A stretch of DNA of 64,000 bases from Nitrosospira multiformis (GCF_900110185.1 NZ_FOCT01000003.1:62001-126000), one strand, 5' to 3'. Positions 38,523-49,769 are shown, counted from the first letter of the stretch. Numbers and translations: made by a program. Notes: generated by a model from the letters alone, not told the origin.

Positions 38523-39629
38523 ATGAGCAAACGCGACTACTACGAAGTGCTGGGCATTAATCGCGACAGCAGCGAGGATGAAATAAAAAAAGCATATCGC
38601 AGGCTGGCGATGAAATATCATCCGGATCGTAATCCGGATAGCCCGAAAGCAGAGGAACACTTCAAGGAAGCAAAAGAGGCCTACGAGATACTTTCCGACC
38701 CCCGGAAGCGGGCAGCGTACGACCAGCATGGCCATGCCGGAGTGGATGCCAGCATGGGGGGCGGCGGAGCCCAGGGGTTTGCTGACGCATTCGGCGATAT
38801 ATTCGGTGATCTTTTCGGGGGCCGTAGCGCCCAAGCCAACGTCTACCGGGGGGCAGACCTACGCTATAACCTGGAAATTTCACTGGAACAGGCGGCGCGC
38901 GGAACCGAAACGAAGATTCGCATTCCTACCATGGATGCCTGCGGCACCTGCCATGGCAGCGGGGCAAAACCTGGCACCTCACCCACCACCTGTCCTACCT
39001 GCAATGGCCACGGACAGGTGAGGATGCAACAGGGGTTCTTCTCGATCCAGCAGACGTGCCCCAAGTGTCATGGCAGCGGCAAATTCATTTCCAGCCCATG
39101 CAATACCTGTGGCGGTTCCGGTCGCGTCAAACACCATAAGACGTTATCCGTAAAAATTCCGGCGGGTGTGGATGAAGGCGATCGCATCCGTTTATCAGGG
39201 GAAGGCGAAGCGGGGGTCAACAGCGGTCCTCCAGGGGATTTGTATGTTGTCATTCACCTGACGCCTCATTCAGTCTTTCAGCGCGACCACAACGACCTGC
39301 ACTGTGAAATGCCCATCAGTTTCACGACCGCAGCACTGGGGGGCGAGATCGAGATTCCCACGCTGGAAGGGCATGCCAAAATCCGGATACCGGCGGAAAC
39401 ACAAAGCGGAAAAATCTTCCGACTGCGCGGCAAAGGTATCAAGGGTGTGCGCAGCAATAACCCGGGCGACCTGTTGTGTCATGTCGTGGTGGAGACGCCG
39501 GTCAAGCTTACCCCTCGACAGAAAGAGCTGTTGCAGGAGTTGGAAACGATCAACCAGGAAGACGGCTCTCGTCACAGCCCGCGTGCAAAATCCTGGATGG
39601 ACAAGGTCCGGGAGTTTTTTGCGGAGTGA
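38523..39629 (+). CDS. dnaJ: DnaJ, Hsp40 co-chaperone
   Basis: 368 residues. J-domain with the H-P-D motif (M-K-Y-H-P-D-R-N-P), a Gly/Phe-rich linker, four C-x2-C-x-G-x-G zinc repeats (C-G-T-C, C-P-T-C, C-P-K-C, C-N-T-C) and the C-terminal peptide-binding domains are all present. It stimulates the DnaK ATPase. Start ATG 38523; a GTG 27 bp upstream in frame is not needed and lies in the leader. Confidence 0.98.
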   Translation: MSKRDYYEVLGINRDSSEDEIKKAYRRLAMKYHPDRNPDSPKAEEHFKEAKEAYEILSDPRKRAAYDQHGHAGVDASMGGGGAQGFADAFGDIFGDLFGGRSAQANVYRGADLRYNLEISLEQAARGTETKIRIPTMDACGTCHGSGAKPGTSPTTCPTCNGHGQVRMQQGFFSIQQTCPKCHGSGKFISSPCNTCGGSGRVKHHKTLSVKIPAGVDEGDRIRLSGEGEAGVNSGPPGDLYVVIHLTPHSVFQRDHNDLHCEMPISFTTAALGGEIEIPTLEGHAKIRIPAETQSGKIFRLRGKGIKGVRSNNPGDLLCHVVVETPVKLTPRQKELLQELETINQEDGSRHSPRAKSWMDKVREFFAE

Positions 39630-39729
39630 GTTCTGTTCCAGTAGTTACAATTAGTGGCAACTTAGGGTTAATTCGGAAGATGCGTCACTTCATATTGGCT
39701 ACGATGCCAGGAGCGTAGATACGGCATTA

Positions 39730-40584
39730 ATGAAAACCCCAAAAAGAATTGAACCGCTAATCCAGGATGGCCTTATCGACGAGGTCATGGGACAGTTGAT
39801 GAGCGGCAAGGAAGCCACAGTCTACGTGGTGCGCTGCGGAGAAGAGATACGTTGCGCCAAAGTTTACAAAGAAGCCAATAAGCGCAGTTTCCGCCAGAGT
39901 GTGAATTATACCGAAGGTCGCAAAGTAAAAAACAGCCGTCGTGCGCGAGCCATGGAAAAAGGTACTAGCTATGGACGCAAAGCGCAGGAAGAAGCTTGGC
40001 AAAATGCCGAAGTGGATGCCTTGTACCGTCTCGCCGCTGCGGGTGTGCGCGTGCCCAAGCCCTATAATTTCCATGAGGGCGTACTGCTGATGGAACTGTT
40101 GACCGACAGCGAGGGCAATGCGGCTCCAAGGCTCAATGATCTCGTACTCACCCCTGAGATGTCACGCGAATATCACCTCACGTTGATCACGCAGGTGGTG
40201 CGCATGCTTTGCGCCGGAATTATTCATGGCGATCTGTCTGAATACAACGTGCTGGTCGACAGCATGGGGCCTGTCATCATCGATTTGCCTCAAGCCATCG
40301 ATGCTGCGGCCAACACTCAGGCTTTGGAAATGCTTTTGCGAGATGTCGAAAATCTGGCTACTTACTTCGGTCGCTTTGCGCCTGAGTTGCGGGCCACCAA
40401 TTATGGCAGGGAAATATGGTCCCTCTACCAAAGCAGCAAGCTGCACCCGGAAAGTGTTCTGACTGGCTACTTCGAGCACATTGAGAACCCGGTTGACATG
40501 AAGAGTGTCATGCGCGAAATCAACGACACACTCAAGGAAGAAGAGGCACGGCAACTTTATCGTTCATTACGTTTAACGCAGTGA
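39730..40584 (+). CDS. RIO-like protein kinase
   Basis: 284 residues of the bacterial RIO1-like kinase group. Glycine-rich loop variant S-G-K-E-A-T-V-Y-V near residue 28, ATP lysine Lys44, catalytic loop H-G-D-L-S-E-Y-N-V-L with Asp168 and Asn173, and metal-binding Asp185 in I-I-D-L-P-Q. All key residues are in place, so ATPase or Ser/Thr kinase activity is plausible; bacterial substrates are unknown. It lies 100 bp after dnaJ in the same direction and could be read through from the heat-shock operon. Confidence 0.88.
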   Translation: MKTPKRIEPLIQDGLIDEVMGQLMSGKEATVYVVRCGEEIRCAKVYKEANKRSFRQSVNYTEGRKVKNSRRARAMEKGTSYGRKAQEEAWQNAEVDALYRLAAAGVRVPKPYNFHEGVLLMELLTDSEGNAAPRLNDLVLTPEMSREYHLTLITQVVRMLCAGIIHGDLSEYNVLVDSMGPVIIDLPQAIDAAANTQALEMLLRDVENLATYFGRFAPELRATNYGREIWSLYQSSKLHPESVLTGYFEHIENPVDMKSVMREINDTLKEEEARQLYRSLRLTQ

Positions 40585-40603
40585 CAGAGCTGCGCATTGC
40601 AGC

Positions 40604-41170
40604 TTACCACTCTCCTCTCAATATCTTCTCCGCCCAGAACAAACCTGAAACCGATTTGTTGTCGGTAATTTTTCCTTCTTTTACCCATTCCAGTGCTTCT
40701 GCCGGAGGCAGGGTAAATACTTCCAGGTGTTCTCCGTCATCGAGGCTCGCGCCCTCGAAGGTGAGTTCCTGCGCGAGATAGTAGATCAGCTTCTCGTTTG
40801 AGTAACCGATGCAGGGATGCAGGGTGGTGAGATAACGCCAGCTTTTCGCTGTATAACCGGTTTCTTCCAGTAGTTCCCGTTGTGCGCACACGAGTGGGTC
40901 CTCCCCGGAGTCGATTTTTCCAGCGGGCAATTCGTAAAAATCCCGATGCAGCGGGTAGCGGAACTGACGTTCCAGTACCAGTTCGCCATTGTCGAGCAAT
41001 GGAATAATGACCACCGCCCCAGGGTGCGCGATGTATTCGCGTATTTTAACCTTGCCGTCGGGGAGGCGTGCATGGTCCTGGTAGACATGCAGCAGGTCGC
41101 CTTCAAAAACCTTCTGACTGCTGACAGTGGTTTCGGTAAGGTCGGGATGTTCAGGCCGGGTTTTGGACAT
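40604..41170 (-). CDS. Nudix hydrolase, ADP-ribose pyrophosphatase-like (NudF type)
   Basis: 188 residues from ATG 41170; an in-frame ATG at 41191 would add seven basic residues. The Nudix box begins with G-K-I-D-S-G-E and ends R-E-L-L-E-E-T-G-Y (about residues 84-106), preceded by F-Y-E-L-P-A, the arrangement of ADP-ribose pyrophosphatases, and a downstream P-C-I-G-Y-S-N-E segment as in that group. It would hydrolyse ADP-ribose or ADP-sugars. Its 3' end faces the RIO kinase gene. Confidence 0.88.
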   Translation of the reverse strand: MSKTRPEHPDLTETTVSSQKVFEGDLLHVYQDHARLPDGKVKIREYIAHPGAVVIIPLLDNGELVLERQFRYPLHRDFYELPAGKIDSGEDPLVCAQRELLEETGYTAKSWRYLTTLHPCIGYSNEKLIYYLAQELTFEGASLDDGEHLEVFTLPPAEALEWVKEGKITDNKSVSGLFWAEKILRGEW

Positions 41171-41321
41171 AGGAACGGTACGTCTCTTCATGCGATGACT
41201 AGTGATATCTTGTCCGCAGTGGATCTGTTTATTCTACTGCTCGTTGTGTCCGATATCCGCTTTCCGGGGAAATGGTATGCAGCCGATTATACCGCGCGCA
41301 GCAGGCTACTATTCACTCACT

Positions 41322-42614
41322 TTACTGTATCAGAAGCCGGGTAGCCGGAAACACTGCGCTGAAGCGACTACCTTTGCCCGGTTCGCTGGTAATTTCCAGC
41401 TTCGCCTGGTGGCCGCTGAGCACGTGCTTGACAATGGCAAGACCCAGGCCGGTGCCCCCTGTTTCACGCGATCGGCCACGATCCACGCGATAAAAACGCT
41501 CCGTCAGGCGCGAGATATGTTCGGGTTCGATTCCTATCCCGGTGTCCTGCACCGAAAATACACCTCGCCCGTCCTGAATTGCCCAGCGCAGCGTTATATT
41601 CCCCCCATCCGGAGTATAGCGTATAGCATTGCTGATCAGATTGATGAAGGCGCTGCGCAGGTCAAACAGGTTGCCCAGGAGTTTTGTGGTTGTATCGAGC
41701 TTGAGCGTGATGCGATGGTGTCCTGCACTCAGCGATTTTGCTTCCTCATACAGCGTTCGCAACATTTCCGGTATATTGACGTGCTCCTCGCGCACCTGGT
41801 TTTCCGTATCCTCGAGGCGCGACAGAGTCAAAAGATCTTCCACCAGGCTCTGCATGCGTCGCGTCTGCTCGCTCATCAATTCCAATGCCCATCTGCGCAT
41901 ATCAGGATCGGATTGATTATCGTCCGACAGTGTTTCGAGAAACCCACCGATGACGGTCAAAGGCGTGCGCAGTTCATGCGAGACGTTGGCCACAAAATCG
42001 CGGCGCATGGTCTGGATTCTTTCAAGCTTGGTTATATCACGGCTGAGGAGCAGTTTCTGCTTGTCGCCATAAGGAACGAACTGCAGTGAGAGCGTCAACT
42101 CGTGCTGCCGCGGCTGTTTGATCACCAGGGGTTCCTTGTAATTCCGCGAAGCGAGATATTCGGCGAACTGGGTTTGACGCATCAGATGCGTAATATGCTG
42201 TCCGGTATCGAGATTGGCATTGATGCCCAGATGTTTTTCGGCCACTGGATTGCACCATTCGATGCGGTCCATTTCATCGAGGATGACTACCCCCTCGGGC
42301 ATGGCTGAGGTGGCGCGCCGCAGACGCTCCAAAGCGGAGCTGAGGTTTTGGTGGTTTTGTTTTTGATCGCGCATGAGCCGGGCCAGGCGCGCGAATACAT
42401 CTCCCCATCTGCCGGAGCTGTCGGGTAGCCCAGCTTCTTCGCTATGGAGCCATCGGTCCAGTCGCTTCAGATTATGCGAGTGGCGCAGGACCAGCAGGAA
42501 CAGAACGATGACATAAAATGTCAGTGCCCCGGCTGCGCCAGACACAGTCATCAGTACTCCGCTTACAACGGCAATCAGTACGAGAGTGGCAAAATGCCCC
42601 CAGAAACCGGACAC
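41322..42614 (-). CDS. phoR: PhoR, phosphate-regulon sensor kinase
   Basis: 430 residues. Two N-terminal membrane segments (residues about 8-45) with very little periplasmic loop, then a PAS domain (P-E-G-V-V-I-L-D ... I-E-W-C-N-P-V-A), HisKA with His213 in V-S-H-E-L-R-T-P-L, and a HATPase_c domain (N-L-I-S-N-A-I-R-Y-T-P, D-T-G-I-G-I, G-L-G-L-A-I-V-K). The minimal periplasmic part is as in E. coli PhoR, which senses phosphate through Pst/PhoU. It follows phoB by 40 bp. Confidence 0.95.
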   Translation of the reverse strand: MSGFWGHFATLVLIAVVSGVLMTVSGAAGALTFYVIVLFLLVLRHSHNLKRLDRWLHSEEAGLPDSSGRWGDVFARLARLMRDQKQNHQNLSSALERLRRATSAMPEGVVILDEMDRIEWCNPVAEKHLGINANLDTGQHITHLMRQTQFAEYLASRNYKEPLVIKQPRQHELTLSLQFVPYGDKQKLLLSRDITKLERIQTMRRDFVANVSHELRTPLTVIGGFLETLSDDNQSDPDMRRWALELMSEQTRRMQSLVEDLLTLSRLEDTENQVREEHVNIPEMLRTLYEEAKSLSAGHHRITLKLDTTTKLLGNLFDLRSAFINLISNAIRYTPDGGNITLRWAIQDGRGVFSVQDTGIGIEPEHISRLTERFYRVDRGRSRETGGTGLGLAIVKHVLSGHQAKLEITSEPGKGSRFSAVFPATRLLIQ

Positions 42615-42654
42615 GAACGTCAGTTGGAACGATTACAACAGATCATTCCAGCTT

Positions 42655-43359
42655 TCATCCCGCGTTCACCGCTTGCCCTGCCGAGAGGCGATAGCCGGCG
42701 CCTCGTACTGTCTGCACCAATCCATCCTTGTCGACGTTTTCGAGGGCCTTGCGCAGACGGCGGATATGCACATCCACGGTACGATCCTCGACAAATACAT
42801 GATCGCCCCATACCTGATCGAGCAATTGGGAACGGCTATGCACCCGTTCGGAATGAGTCATGAGATAGTGCAGCAAGCGGAATTCGGTGGGCCCGAGCGC
42901 GACTTCAATCTCATTCGCAGTGACGCGATGGGTTGCCGAATCCAGTCGCAGTCCACCGATCTCCACAACATCGTCGGCGGCTTCGGGAGCGCGCCGCCGT
43001 AGCACCGCCTTGATTCTCGCCAGCAGTTCCCGGGGTGAAAAAGGCTTGGTAATGTAATCGTCGGCACCACTTTCCAGGCCGGTCACCTTGTCGCTCTCGT
43101 CCGCGCGAGCGGTGAGCATAATAATGGGAATATCTTTGGTGCGGGCGGCTCGCCGCAGCATGCGGGCAAAATCCGCGCCACTCATCCCGGGTAGCATCCA
43201 ATCCAGGAGCACCAGGTCAGGCAGCGTATCATTGATGATTTTCATGGCTTCCTCTGCGTTTTTCGTCGAGGAAACCGTATGCTTGGCCTGCCGGAGACTA
43301 TACGAGATCAGTTCCTGGATCGCGGGTTCATCTTCCACCACCAGTATCGTTGCTGCCAT
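42655..43359 (-). CDS. phoB: PhoB, phosphate-regulon response regulator
   Basis: 234 residues: receiver domain with phosphoacceptor Asp53 (L-L-D-W-M-L-P-G), Thr and Lys at T-A-R and K-P-F-S-P-R-E-L, then an OmpR-type winged helix (L-G-P-T-E-F-R-L-L-H-Y-L-M-T-H, V-D-V-H-I-R-R-L-R-K-A-L, V-R-G-A-G-Y-R). Pairs with the kinase gene that follows. No complete Pho box was found just upstream; one half-site-like TGTCAC occurs around 43450. Confidence 0.96.
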   Translation of the reverse strand: MAATILVVEDEPAIQELISYSLRQAKHTVSSTKNAEEAMKIINDTLPDLVLLDWMLPGMSGADFARMLRRAARTKDIPIIMLTARADESDKVTGLESGADDYITKPFSPRELLARIKAVLRRRAPEAADDVVEIGGLRLDSATHRVTANEIEVALGPTEFRLLHYLMTHSERVHSRSQLLDQVWGDHVFVEDRTVDVHIRRLRKALENVDKDGLVQTVRGAGYRLSAGQAVNAG

Positions 43360-43540
43360 TAGATCATTCCTTCTATCGTCAGAATCTTCTCCGTTTTTGA
43401 TTTTTTCTTATATTTCGATGATATGTAAACAGTATTGCGGTTTTGTGACATTTGCAAGCAGCGAGAGATTCCGCAACAGGTATCGTCAAGCCGAGAGGGG
43501 TTTCCGGCGGCATCGAGGGATTCGAACCTCTGTCGAAGAT

Positions 43541-44896
43541 TCACAAAATCAGAATGACGCGGTAGTCGTTGACGTTGGTTCGGGTCGGACCGGTCGTGAC
43601 TAGATCGCCCAGCGCTTCAAAGAAGGCATAGGCATTATTACAGGTTAGCAAGGATGAAGGGTTCATGCCCCACTCGGTGGCACGCCTGAGGGAGTCCGGC
43701 GTGATGAGTGCGCCTGCATTGTTTTCAGTGCCGTCTATGCCGTCGGTATCGCATGCGAGCGCGTAGACGTTTGCTGCACCGTTCAGCTCAATGGCGAGTG
43801 ACAGCAGGAACTCAGTATTGCGACCGCCCCGTCCGCCCTTCTTATATCCTTGTTCATTTTTCCGTAATGTGACCGTCGTCTCGCCTCCTGAGATCAGGGC
43901 TATCGGCAGCTTCCACGGCTGCCCATGTTGCCGCACTTCCTTCGCCAGTGCGGCGAAGACCTTTGCCACCTCGCGCGCTTCCCCGGTAACGGAGTCCCCC
44001 AGCACTACAGCTGGAATTCCTTGGGCATAAAAATATTCCGCTGCTGCCACGAGTGAAGCATGCGCCGTTGCAATCACCCGGTTTTCCACCCGATCGAAAA
44101 CGGCATCTCCGGGTTTGGGTGTCTCCCTGAGCCTACCTTCCACTCCTGCACGCAACGTTTCCGTCACGGCTGCCGAGGCATCGATTTTATAGTGTTCGAG
44201 TATGGTGAGCGCATCGGAGAACGTCGTGGGATCAGATGCGCAGGGGCCGGAAGCAATATAGGTCGGATCGTCTCCTGTCACATCGGAAATGATCAGTGCC
44301 AGCACCGGAGCACGGCTCGAAGCCGCCAGTCGCCCGCCCGCTGTCGCAGAGAGATGCTTTCGTACAGTATTGATTTCCTGGATGGCTGCACCGCTGCGTA
44401 GCAGTTGGGTAGTGACATCGCGGAGATCATCGAGCGATATGCCGGCTACCGGTACCGACAGAAGACTGGAGCCGCCTCCACTCAGCAGGCACAGTAGGAA
44501 ATCGCCAGCTCCCAGTTTTTCTATTTCCGCCAGAATGGTGCGGGCCCCTTGCTCCCCCCTTTCGTCGGGTAGCGGATGGCCTGCTTCTATCAACTGGATT
44601 CGCTCGAGGGGCAGGCCGTGACCATAGCGGGTGAGTATGATTCCGCTCAAAGGCATCTCTTGGGGCCAATGGGTTTCCACAGCCTGCGCCATTGCCGCCG
44701 CAGCCTTGCCTGCGCCTACCACCAGGGTCCGTCCCCCGACATGGTCCCTGATACGGTCCCGAATGCAGCCTTCATGCTGTTTGACTGCAAACGCGCGAGA
44801 TGACACGGAAGCAAGATGCGGGGATACGACACGCAGCGGATCGGCTGCGGCGAGTGCGGCATCGAAGCTGTTGAGCAGGAGTGCCCGAGGGTTCAT
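43541..44896 (-). CDS. glycerate 2-kinase (GckA/MOFRL family)
   Basis: 451 residues of the DUF4147 plus MOFRL glycerate kinase type. It phosphorylates D-glycerate to 2-phosphoglycerate, feeding photorespiratory-type glycolate carbon into glycolysis. Marks: V-V-G-A-G-K-A-A-A-A-M-A, L-S-G-G-G-S-S-L-L, I-N-T-V-R-K-H-L-S, I-S-D-V-T-G-D-D-P-T-Y-I-A-S-G-P near residue 215, and the MOFRL end G-G-R-N-T-E-F, D-T-D-G-I-D-G. Some databases label such proteins hydroxypyruvate reductase (TtuD), which is a misname for this family. It starts 28 bp beyond the end of uvrA, on the same strand. Confidence 0.92.
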   Translation of the reverse strand: MNPRALLLNSFDAALAAADPLRVVSPHLASVSSRAFAVKQHEGCIRDRIRDHVGGRTLVVGAGKAAAAMAQAVETHWPQEMPLSGIILTRYGHGLPLERIQLIEAGHPLPDERGEQGARTILAEIEKLGAGDFLLCLLSGGGSSLLSVPVAGISLDDLRDVTTQLLRSGAAIQEINTVRKHLSATAGGRLAASSRAPVLALIISDVTGDDPTYIASGPCASDPTTFSDALTILEHYKIDASAAVTETLRAGVEGRLRETPKPGDAVFDRVENRVIATAHASLVAAAEYFYAQGIPAVVLGDSVTGEAREVAKVFAALAKEVRQHGQPWKLPIALISGGETTVTLRKNEQGYKKGGRGGRNTEFLLSLAIELNGAANVYALACDTDGIDGTENNAGALITPDSLRRATEWGMNPSSLLTCNNAYAFFEALGDLVTTGPTRTNVNDYRVILIL

Positions 44897-44924
44897 GACG
44901 CGCCTTTACCTCTCAACAGTGCAT

Positions 44925-47759
44925 TCAGATGGTCGCGTGAAAATTCTCCAGCATGCCCTTGAGGTGATGCCCGGTAAAGCTTCTTTCATTTGCTGCTATT
45001 TCCTCCGGCGAGCCCTGTGCGATGATTTCACCGCCACCTTCGCCGCCTTCGGGGCCGAGATCGATAATCCAGTCTGCAGTCTTGATCACATCCAGGTTGT
45101 GTTCGATCACCACCACTGTATTGCCATGGTCGCGCAATCGATGCAATACTTTGAGCAGGAGGTCGATATCCTGGAAGTGAAGTCCGGTGGTGGGTTCATC
45201 CAGAATGTAGAGCGTACGCCCGGTATCCCGTTTGGAGAGCTCCAGCGACAGTTTCACCCGTTGCGCTTCGCCGCCTGAAAGCGTCGTTGCCGATTGACCC
45301 AGACTGATATAACCCAGGCCGACATCCAGCAAGGTCTGGAGCTTGCGTGCCACCACGGGTACGGGACTGAAAAATTCGTGCGCCTGCTCTACCGTCATCT
45401 GCAGGATTTCATGAATGTTTTTTCCCTTGTATTGAATCTCCAGCGTTTCGCGGTTATAGCGCTTGCCGTGGCAGACATCGCATGATACGTAGATATCGGG
45501 GAGAAAGTGCATTTCCACCTTGATCATGCCGTCACCCTGGCAGGCTTCGCAACGGCCCCCCTTCACATTGAACGAGAACCGCCCCGGTCCATAGCCGCGT
45601 TCCCGCGCCTGTGGCACACCCGCAAATAACTCCCGGATCGGAGTGAACAACCCGGTATAAGTAGCTGGATTCGAGCGTGGCGTGCGTCCAATGGGGCTTT
45701 GGTCCACGCTGATTACTTTGTCAAAAAACGCCAGTCCTTCCAGATTCTGATAGGGGGCGGGTTCTATTGCGCTGCCATAAAGATGCCGGGCAGCAGCCTG
45801 GTAGAGCGTTTCGTTGATGAGCGTGGATTTACCCGAGCCGGATACACCGGTAACGCAAACGAACAATCCCACCGGCAGGTTCAGGGTGACGTTTTTCAGA
45901 TTGTTTCCCGATGCGCCTTCAATCCGCAGCCAGCGGTCATTTTTCGGTTCGGTGCGTTTTTCGGGGGTGCTTATGGTCAATTCGCCCGAGAGATATTTTC
46001 CGGTAAGTGAGCCGGCGTCGCGCTGGATAGCTTCCGGCGTACCCTGAGCGATAATGGCGCCCCCATGCTCACCAGCCCCGGGGCCCATGTCTATCACGTG
46101 ATCCGCAGTCAGTATTGCATCCTGGTCGTGTTCCACCACGATCACGCTGTTGCCGAGATCGCGCAGGTTCTTGAGGGTTTTCAGCAGGCGGCTGTTGTCC
46201 CGCTGGTGCAGGCCGATGGAAGGCTCATCGAGCACATACATCACGCCGGTGAGACCTGATCCAATCTGGCTGGCAAGCCGAATGCGCTGGGATTCCCCTC
46301 CGGACAAGGTATCGGCGGACCGATCCAGCGACAGGTAGTCCAGTCCGACATTGTTGAGAAATGATATACGGCTCGAGATTTCCTTGATGATCTTCTCTGC
46401 AATGGCAAGTTTATGACCGGTCAGCGTCACCTGGTCGAAAAAAACCTTTGCTTCTTTCAGCGGCAAGGCATTGATTTCATATATTGCCATGCCGCTTACA
46501 TGCACATGGCGTGCTTCCCGCCGCAAGCGCGTTCCCGCGCAGTCAGGGCAGAGTTGGGAATTCAGATATTTCGCCAGTTCCTCGCGTACGGTAACTGAAT
46601 CGGTTTCCTTGTAGCGCCGTTCCAGGTTGGGAATGATTCCCTCGAACGTATGCTTGCGATAATTTCTCGATCCGTTTTCGTTCAGATACGAAAACATGAT
46701 TTTTTCATTGCCGGATCCATTCAGGATGAGGTCCTGAATATGGCTGTTCAGTTGCTCGAAAGGCACTTCCAGATCAAAATCGTAATGGCTGGCCAGGCTT
46801 GCTAGCAACTGATGATAAAACTGGTTGCGCCTGTCCCATCCCTTGATGGCGCCGGCCGCCAATGACAGATGCGGAAACGCGACGATCCGTTTGGGATCGA
46901 AGAAGGTGATTCTGCCCAGTCCATCGCATTTGGGGCAGGCGCCCATCGGGTTGTTGAACGAAAACAGACGGGGTTCGAGTTCGGGCAGCGAATAGCTGCA
47001 TATCGGGCAACTGAACCTGGCTGAAAAAAGATGTTCCGCGCCGGAATCCATCTCTACCGCCAGCGCGCGCCCCTCGGCATGGCGTAGCGCTGTTTCGAAT
47101 GATTCCGCCAGCCGTTGCTTCGAATCCGGCGAAACCTTGAGCCTGTCGATTACCACCTCGATCGTATGCTTCTGGTTTTTTTGCAGCTTGGGCAGGGCAT
47201 CGATTTCGTATACGTTTCCGTCGACCCGCAGCCGGATGAAACCTTGCGCGCGCAGTTCATCGATCAAGTCCACCTGCTCGCCCTTGCGCCCCACTACCAG
47301 TGGCGCAAGAATCATCAGCCGGGTATCCGGCGGCAGGCACAGCACATGATCGACCATCTGGGAAACGCTCTGCACAGTCAGCGTGATGCCATGATCGGGA
47401 CACTGCGGATCTCCTACCCGCGCAAAAAGCAGGCGCAGGTAATCGTGTATTTCAGTGACAGTGCCGACAGTCGAACGCGGGTTATGGGAAGTCGCTTTCT
47501 GCTCTATGGCGATGGCGGGCGATAATCCTTCAATCAGATCGACATCTGGTTTTTCCATCAATTGCAGGAACTGGCGGGCGTATGCCGAAAGCGATTCCAC
47601 ATAACGCCGCTGGCCTTCCGCATAGAGCGTGTCGAACGCCAGCGAAGACTTGCCCGATCCGGACAGACCCGTAATGACGACAAGCTTGTTGCGCGGCAGA
47701 TCGAGGTTGATGTTTTTGAGATTGTGCGTGCGTGCACCGCGGATCTTGATGAGTTCCAT
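44925..47759 (-). CDS. uvrA: UvrA, excinuclease ABC subunit A
   Basis: 944 residues. The damage-recognition ATPase of nucleotide-excision repair. First Walker [10 protein letters not shown] at 31-39, second G-V-S-G-S-G-K-S-T; two ABC signature blocks (L-S-G-G-E-S-Q-R and L-S-G-G-E-A-Q-R); zinc modules C-P-I-C ... C-P-K-C and C-E-A-C ... C-D-V-C. The start at 47759 is chosen because A-A-A-G-G-A-G lies just before it and the protein then begins [15 protein letters not shown]; an open extension to 47909 overlaps the divergent transporter gene. Confidence 0.98.
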   Translation of the reverse strand: MELIKIRGARTHNLKNINLDLPRNKLVVITGLSGSGKSSLAFDTLYAEGQRRYVESLSAYARQFLQLMEKPDVDLIEGLSPAIAIEQKATSHNPRSTVGTVTEIHDYLRLLFARVGDPQCPDHGITLTVQSVSQMVDHVLCLPPDTRLMILAPLVVGRKGEQVDLIDELRAQGFIRLRVDGNVYEIDALPKLQKNQKHTIEVVIDRLKVSPDSKQRLAESFETALRHAEGRALAVEMDSGAEHLFSARFSCPICSYSLPELEPRLFSFNNPMGACPKCDGLGRITFFDPKRIVAFPHLSLAAGAIKGWDRRNQFYHQLLASLASHYDFDLEVPFEQLNSHIQDLILNGSGNEKIMFSYLNENGSRNYRKHTFEGIIPNLERRYKETDSVTVREELAKYLNSQLCPDCAGTRLRREARHVHVSGMAIYEINALPLKEAKVFFDQVTLTGHKLAIAEKIIKEISSRISFLNNVGLDYLSLDRSADTLSGGESQRIRLASQIGSGLTGVMYVLDEPSIGLHQRDNSRLLKTLKNLRDLGNSVIVVEHDQDAILTADHVIDMGPGAGEHGGAIIAQGTPEAIQRDAGSLTGKYLSGELTISTPEKRTEPKNDRWLRIEGASGNNLKNVTLNLPVGLFVCVTGVSGSGKSTLINETLYQAAARHLYGSAIEPAPYQNLEGLAFFDKVISVDQSPIGRTPRSNPATYTGLFTPIRELFAGVPQARERGYGPGRFSFNVKGGRCEACQGDGMIKVEMHFLPDIYVSCDVCHGKRYNRETLEIQYKGKNIHEILQMTVEQAHEFFSPVPVVARKLQTLLDVGLGYISLGQSATTLSGGEAQRVKLSLELSKRDTGRTLYILDEPTTGLHFQDIDLLLKVLHRLRDHGNTVVVIEHNLDVIKTADWIIDLGPEGGEGGGEIIAQGSPEEIAANERSFTGHHLKGMLENFHATI

Positions 47760-47871
47760 TGACTCCTTTCGCTGACGGTCCGGCGCCTGCTCCTCCACCG
47801 AGGCAAGGCTACCTGAGAACCGGCCAAACCTGTTAATATACTCAAGTTTCCGCGTTTTCCCAATCTGATTC

Positions 47872-49257
47872 ATGTCCCCCTCATCGTCTCCCGAGAAACT
47901 GTCACCCACAGAGGTACGCGCGATCGCGGGCCTGGCGAGTATTTACGGCCTACGCATGCTGGGAATGTTCATCATTCTCCCGGTATTCGCGTTTTATGCC
48001 GAACATCTGCCGGGAGGCGACAACTACACGCTGGTCGGGATTGCATTGGGGGCATACGGATTGACGCAGGCGATATTGCAGGTCCCGTTCGGCTGGCTGT
48101 CTGATCGCTTCGGTCGCAAACCGGTGATTTACGGTGGACTGCTCTTGTTCGCCCTGGGCAGTTTTGTCGCAGCCGCGGCAACGGATATTTACTGGGTAAT
48201 CGCCGGCCGCGTCATCCAGGGAGCAGGGGCGATTTCGGCAGCCGTGATGGCGCTTGCCGCGGATCTCACACGCGAAGAGCATCGCACCAAGGCAATGGCA
48301 GCGATCGGCACGACGATAGGGACTACCTTCGCGCTGTCGCTGGTCATTGCGCCATCTCTCAACCGCATGATTGGCGTGCCCGGAATTTTTTTTATGACAG
48401 GCGTGCTGGTGCTGCTGGCGATGATCGTGGTTTCGCGAGTGGTTCCCAACCCGACAGACAGCCGGTTTCATTCGGATACGGAAGCATCCGCTGGGCGATT
48501 TTCCAATGTTTTAAGAAATCCGGAACTGTTGCGGCTCGATTTTGGTGTCTTCGCACTGCACGCCGTGCTGATGGCGCTGTGGCTGGTGGTGCCGCTATCG
48601 CTGCGGCAGGCAGGGCTCGCAGCGGATGATCACTGGCAAATCTATTTTCCCGCGCTGGTCATTTCCATGCTGCTGATCATTCCAGTGATCATCTACAGCG
48701 AAAAGAAGGCAAAGCTTAAGCAAGTGTTTGTCATATCCGTTGCTGTACTGCTGGTAAGCCAGATCCTGCTGGCTTTTACATTCGATTCGATATGGGGCAC
48801 CGCAGGAGCCCTGCTGGTATTCTTTACCGCCTTCAACCTGCTGGAAGCGACCCTGCCTTCGCTCATTTCCAAGATCGCTCCCGTAGGGGCAAAAGGCACC
48901 GCCATCGGTGTCTATAGCAGTGTCCAGTTCCTGGGTACGTTTATTGGTGCCAGCGCCGGTGGCTATCTCTATCAACATTACGGGAGTGCCGCATTGTTTG
49001 CATTCTGTGCCGTGCTTCTCATGTTGTGGCTGATATTTGCCGTTACCATGAAGGCGCCCGCGGCTGTTCGTACCAGGATGTACCACGTGCAGGTAATGGA
49101 TACCGGCACCGCCCACGGACTTTCACGGCAACTAGCGGCGCTGCCGGGAGTACACGAGGCGCTCGTACTTGCGAGCGAAGGGGTGGCTTACCTGAAAGTA
49201 GATATGCGCGGTTTTGATGAGCAAGGCGTTGCTCAATTACTTGGAGGGGAAGCATAA
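47872..49257 (+). CDS. MFS transporter with C-terminal YAM-like domain
   Basis: 461 residues. Twelve predicted membrane helices with the MFS motif A ([11 protein letters not shown]) between helices 2 and 3, then a cytosolic about 70-residue tail ([10 protein letters not shown] ... V-A-Y-L-K-V-D) of the ferredoxin-like YAM type known from E. coli YajR. A proton-driven drug or metabolite exporter is likely; substrate unknown. The uvrA / MFS / ssb arrangement is common in proteobacteria. It ends directly before ssb with no gap. Confidence 0.9.
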   Translation: MSPSSSPEKLSPTEVRAIAGLASIYGLRMLGMFIILPVFAFYAEHLPGGDNYTLVGIALGAYGLTQAILQVPFGWLSDRFGRKPVIYGGLLLFALGSFVAAAATDIYWVIAGRVIQGAGAISAAVMALAADLTREEHRTKAMAAIGTTIGTTFALSLVIAPSLNRMIGVPGIFFMTGVLVLLAMIVVSRVVPNPTDSRFHSDTEASAGRFSNVLRNPELLRLDFGVFALHAVLMALWLVVPLSLRQAGLAADDHWQIYFPALVISMLLIIPVIIYSEKKAKLKQVFVISVAVLLVSQILLAFTFDSIWGTAGALLVFFTAFNLLEATLPSLISKIAPVGAKGTAIGVYSSVQFLGTFIGASAGGYLYQHYGSAALFAFCAVLLMLWLIFAVTMKAPAAVRTRMYHVQVMDTGTAHGLSRQLAALPGVHEALVLASEGVAYLKVDMRGFDEQGVAQLLGGEA

Positions 49258-49716
49258 ATGGCATCAGTCAACAAAGTCATACTCATCGGCAACCTCGGCA
49301 AGGACCCTGAGACGCGCTATATGCCGAACGGTGACGCGGTAACGAACATCACCGTGGCAACAACCGAGACCTGGAAAGACAAGAACGGCGAAAAGCAGGA
49401 AAAAACCGAGTGGCATCGCGTCACCTTCTACCGCAAGCTGGCTGAGATCGCAGGCGAATACCTCAAGAAAGGACGCTCCGTCTATGTCGAAGGACGGCTG
49501 GAGACGCGCAAGTGGACCGACAAGTCCGGTGTCGAACGCTACACCACCGATGTCATCGCCACCGATATGAAAATGCTCGGCGGCAAGCCCGGTGGAACCA
49601 GCTATGAAGCTCCGGAGAGGGAAGAAGGCGGATTCGCGCCGAGTTCATCCAGCGGCAGGGCGCCTGCGAGAAGCAGCACCGGGTTTGATGATATGGATGA
49701 TGATATTCCGTTCTGA
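49258..49716 (+). CDS. ssb: single-stranded DNA-binding protein
   Basis: 152 residues. OB-fold N-terminal domain ([33 protein letters not shown]), a Gly/Ser-rich linker and the acidic tip D-M-D-D-D-I-P-F that recruits repair and replication proteins. Begins immediately after the transporter stop codon. Adjacent to uvrA, as in many Gram-negatives. Confidence 0.98.
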   Translation: MASVNKVILIGNLGKDPETRYMPNGDAVTNITVATTETWKDKNGEKQEKTEWHRVTFYRKLAEIAGEYLKKGRSVYVEGRLETRKWTDKSGVERYTTDVIATDMKMLGGKPGGTSYEAPEREEGGFAPSSSSGRAPARSSTGFDDMDDDIPF

Positions 49717-49769
49717 TGCGACTTTCCGACATGGCTGCAAGATGCTGCATGACCGAATCTGCTAGAAAT

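Noticed and set aside
43405..43465. Pho box upstream of phoB
   Set aside because: Only one TGTCAC-like half-site is visible and the second seven-base repeat at the required 11-bp spacing is absent.
43508..43535. Sequence on the minus strand resembling a tRNA T-arm and acceptor 3' strand (G-G-T-T-C-G-A-A-T-C-C) just past the glycerate kinase stop
   Set aside because: The flanking bases do not make a five-pair T-stem, the anticodon region overlaps the coding end of glycerate kinase and no D-arm exists. At most a chance match or a very old fragment.
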